Below, piece after piece: positions 5,620 to 7,177 of a stretch of DNA of 7,177 bases. This stretch comes from Candidatus Woesearchaeota archaeon (GTDB lineage: Archaea; Nanobdellota; Nanobdellia; Woesearchaeales; JAFCFN01). The position numbers and the translations under genes are program-made. The notes under the pieces were generated by a model. It was not told the origin of the DNA and did not search any database. It saw nothing but the letters and a program-made list of their open reading frames with translations. The first letter of the stretch is position 1, and every line of letters begins with the position of its first letter. The stretch covers positions 1 to 7,177 of the forward strand of contig JAFCEI010000046.1 in assembly GCA_017609245.1 (NCBI GenBank), given 5' to 3'.

Positions 5620-6597
5620 ATGGATTTTGATTATAGTGCAGATAAGAGTAATATGGGTTTGACTTTATCTAAGTTTAGCCAGCAGTGCAGGGATGCATTG
5701 AGTCTGGGCAAGAAAATCAAGATAGAAACAAAGGTCAAGAACATAGTTGTTGTTGGGATGGGTGGCAGCGGGATTGCGTGCAGCCTGTTAAAGGATTATT
5801 TGGGGAACAAGGTTCCGATCCATGTTGTGCAGGATTATACATTGCCTGAGTTTGTTGATGCCCAGTCGCTGGTGTTTTGTGTTTCTTATTCTGGAAACAC
5901 TGCAGAGACTGTCTCTTGCTTTAGAAGCACAATAAGACGGAATGTCCAAGTAGTTGCAATAACAACTGGCGGGAAGCTGAAAGAGTTGGCAAAGCGATTT
6001 GAGAAAAATCTTATTGAATTGCCAGGAGGGATCCCGCCAAGAACAGCTTTAGGATATCTGTTTATTCCAATGCTGACTGTCCTGCAGAATTCAGGGATAA
6101 TAACAGATAGGACAGATGAAATAAAAAATATGATTGATTCTCTGATGAATGTCAAATTCAAGGAAAATGCCCAGGAACTGGCCAAAAAATTGCAGTTTAA
6201 AATTCCAATCATATATTCTTCCAACAGGTTGAAAGCAGTTGCATTGAGATGGAAACAGCAGTTCAATGAGAACAGCAAAGTGCACTGCTTCAGCAATGTG
6301 ATCCCTGAAATCGACCATAATGAGATTGTCGGTTATGAGAATCTAATGGGGGATTATTTTGTAATCATCCTAAAAGATGAGAAAGACAACATGAATGTCA
6401 AGGAAAAGATGAGTGTTGTGAAAAAAATAATATCTGATAAATGTCCTGTTATGGAGCTGGTCGTGAAAGGAGATTGTTTATTGACAAAGATGTTTTCAGC
6501 AATCTACCTGGGCGACCTGACCTCTTTTTACCTTGCTTTGTTGTATGGTGTTGATCCAGCTGTGACTGAATCTATTGATGAGATCAAGAAACACTAA
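5620..6597 (+). CDS. Bifunctional phosphoglucose/phosphomannose isomerase
   Basis: This 325-residue cytoplasmic enzyme interconverts glucose 6-phosphate or mannose 6-phosphate with fructose 6-phosphate, linking glycolysis or gluconeogenesis to mannose-based sugar nucleotides. It has two SIS (sugar isomerase) domains. GMGGSG (46-51) and SYSGNTAET (89-97) form the phosphate-binding part of the first, and PPRTALGYL (139-147) follows. The family motifs FNENSK (215-220), EIDHNEIVG (230-238) and GVDPAVTESIDEIKK (310-324) hold the probable catalytic Glu 217, His 233 and a Lys near the C-terminus. The spacing between Glu and His agrees with that of the characterised archaeal enzymes. Length is near the usual 300-330. 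The start is supported by a TATA box and a GGTGG site. It is the first gene of a probable operon with a Rad50-like gene beginning 1 nt after its stop. Confidence 0.92.
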   Translation: MDFDYSADKSNMGLTLSKFSQQCRDALSLGKKIKIETKVKNIVVVGMGGSGIACSLLKDYLGNKVPIHVVQDYTLPEFVDAQSLVFCVSYSGNTAETVSCFRSTIRRNVQVVAITTGGKLKELAKRFEKNLIELPGGIPPRTALGYLFIPMLTVLQNSGIITDRTDEIKNMIDSLMNVKFKENAQELAKKLQFKIPIIYSSNRLKAVALRWKQQFNENSKVHCFSNVIPEIDHNEIVGYENLMGDYFVIILKDEKDNMNVKEKMSVVKKIISDKCPVMELVVKGDCLLTKMFSAIYLGDLTSFYLALLYGVDPAVTESIDEIKKH

Positions 6598-6598
6598 G

Positions 6599-7177
6599 AT
6601 GATTCTTAAATCATTAAAATTGGAAAATATCAGAAGCCACGTAGCTCAGACTATTGATTTTCCTACCGGCTCTATATTGCTGGCAGGAGATATCGGTGCT
6701 GGAAAGAGCAGCATCTTGCTGGCTGTGGAATTTGCATTGTTTGGGATAAGAAGGAAACACCTTTCTGGCGAATCTTTGCTGAGAAACGGCGCTGTGCGCG
6801 GAAGTGTTGAACTGAATTTCGAGGTTGAAGGCAAGAAAATAATCATCAAAAGAGAGCTGGTCAGAAAATCCAAGTCTGTTGAGCAGGACAAAGGATTTGT
6901 TATTGTCAATGGGCTGAAAAGAGAGGGAACTCCAGTTGAGCTGAAAGCAGAAATGATCAATCTTTTGGGGTATCCAAGAGAATTGCTGACAAAGAGCAAG
7001 AACTTGGTTTACAGGTATACTGTTTATACTCCGCAGGAAGAGATGAAACAGATTCTTTATGAAGAAGAAGAAACAAGGCTGGAGACGCTGCGGAAAGTTT
7101 TTGGGATTGATAAATACAAGCAGATAAGGGAGAATAGCTCCATCTTTATAAAAGAGCTAAAAGAGAGGATTGCCCTG
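6599..7177 (+). CDS. rad50: Rad50-like ATPase, N-terminal part (cut by window end)
   Basis: The first 193 residues of a Rad50/SMC-type ATPase are present and the frame is open to the last base, so the gene continues beyond the window. Rad50 works with Mre11 to hold and process DNA double-strand breaks. Visible are the opening LKLENIRSHVAQTIDF (6-21), Walker A GDIGAGKSS (30-38), FALFG (45-49) and the Q-loop VYTPQEEMKQIL (142-152, Gln 146). A charged helical stretch from about 155 appears to lead into the coiled coil. Walker B, the signature motif and the zinc hook would lie outside. The ATG at 6599 follows the isomerase stop by 1 nt, without a clear ribosome site, so translation is likely coupled. 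No true Mre11 gene is visible here; the small phosphoesterase at 3384-4082 is only a distant relative. A Rad50-related SMC family member remains possible. Confidence 0.85.
   Translation, partial: MILKSLKLENIRSHVAQTIDFPTGSILLAGDIGAGKSSILLAVEFALFGIRRKHLSGESLLRNGAVRGSVELNFEVEGKKIIIKRELVRKSKSVEQDKGFVIVNGLKREGTPVELKAEMINLLGYPRELLTKSKNLVYRYTVYTPQEEMKQILYEEEETRLETLRKVFGIDKYKQIRENSSIFIKELKERIAL

Noticed and set aside
5886..6296. Minus-strand open frame of 136 codons within the isomerase gene
   Set aside because: The plus strand here carries clear isomerase motifs; this is a shadow frame without a recognisable domain.
6646..6999. Minus-strand open frame of 117 codons opposite the Rad50-like gene
   Set aside because: The plus strand encodes Walker A and other Rad50 motifs through this stretch; the minus frame is low in complexity and unsupported.

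Overview
The window looks like chromosomal DNA from an archaeon, probably of the DPANN group (Woesearchaeota/Pacearchaeota-like). An L15e ribosomal protein, an archaeal Lhr2-type helicase, a Rad50-type ATPase and TATA-box promoters placed about 25 bp before starts all point to Archaea. The DPANN placement is inference from AT-rich DNA, compact spacing and the gene mix. No mobile element, CRISPR array, tRNA or rRNA was found.

Layout. Bases 1-125 are AT-rich and hold no convincing gene, but end in a strong TATA box. A broken C39-peptidase-like gene follows (126-766, +); it has no start codon and one frameshift. Next is a two-gene operon: an 864-residue Lhr2-like helicase (800-3394) and, overlapping it by 11 nt, an SbcD/Mre11-related metallophosphoesterase (3384-4082). 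Converging on these, with no base between the stop codons, is a YkgJ-type cysteine-cluster protein (4083-4592, -). Then come two more minus-strand genes: a repeat-built, purely acidic protein split by a frameshift (4680-4965) and ribosomal protein L15e (5088-5525), which seems to lack an internal block. A divergent promoter region (5526-5619) leads to a bifunctional phosphoglucose/phosphomannose isomerase (5620-6597, +), followed after 1 nt by the start of a Rad50-like ATPase that runs off the window.

How the genes relate. Helicase plus phosphoesterase is a known pairing and suggests a nucleic-acid processing module. The Rad50-like gene adds a second repair-type function, though it shares a transcript with a sugar isomerase. 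I see no clear unknown multi-gene system. The most unusual points are the shortened L15e, the acidic repeat protein whose frame break lies exactly at the border of its two repeat types, the altered Walker A motif of the helicase, and the decayed peptidase that still has a good promoter. The two frameshifts are both single-A length changes in short A runs, so sequencing or assembly error is a serious alternative to real gene decay.
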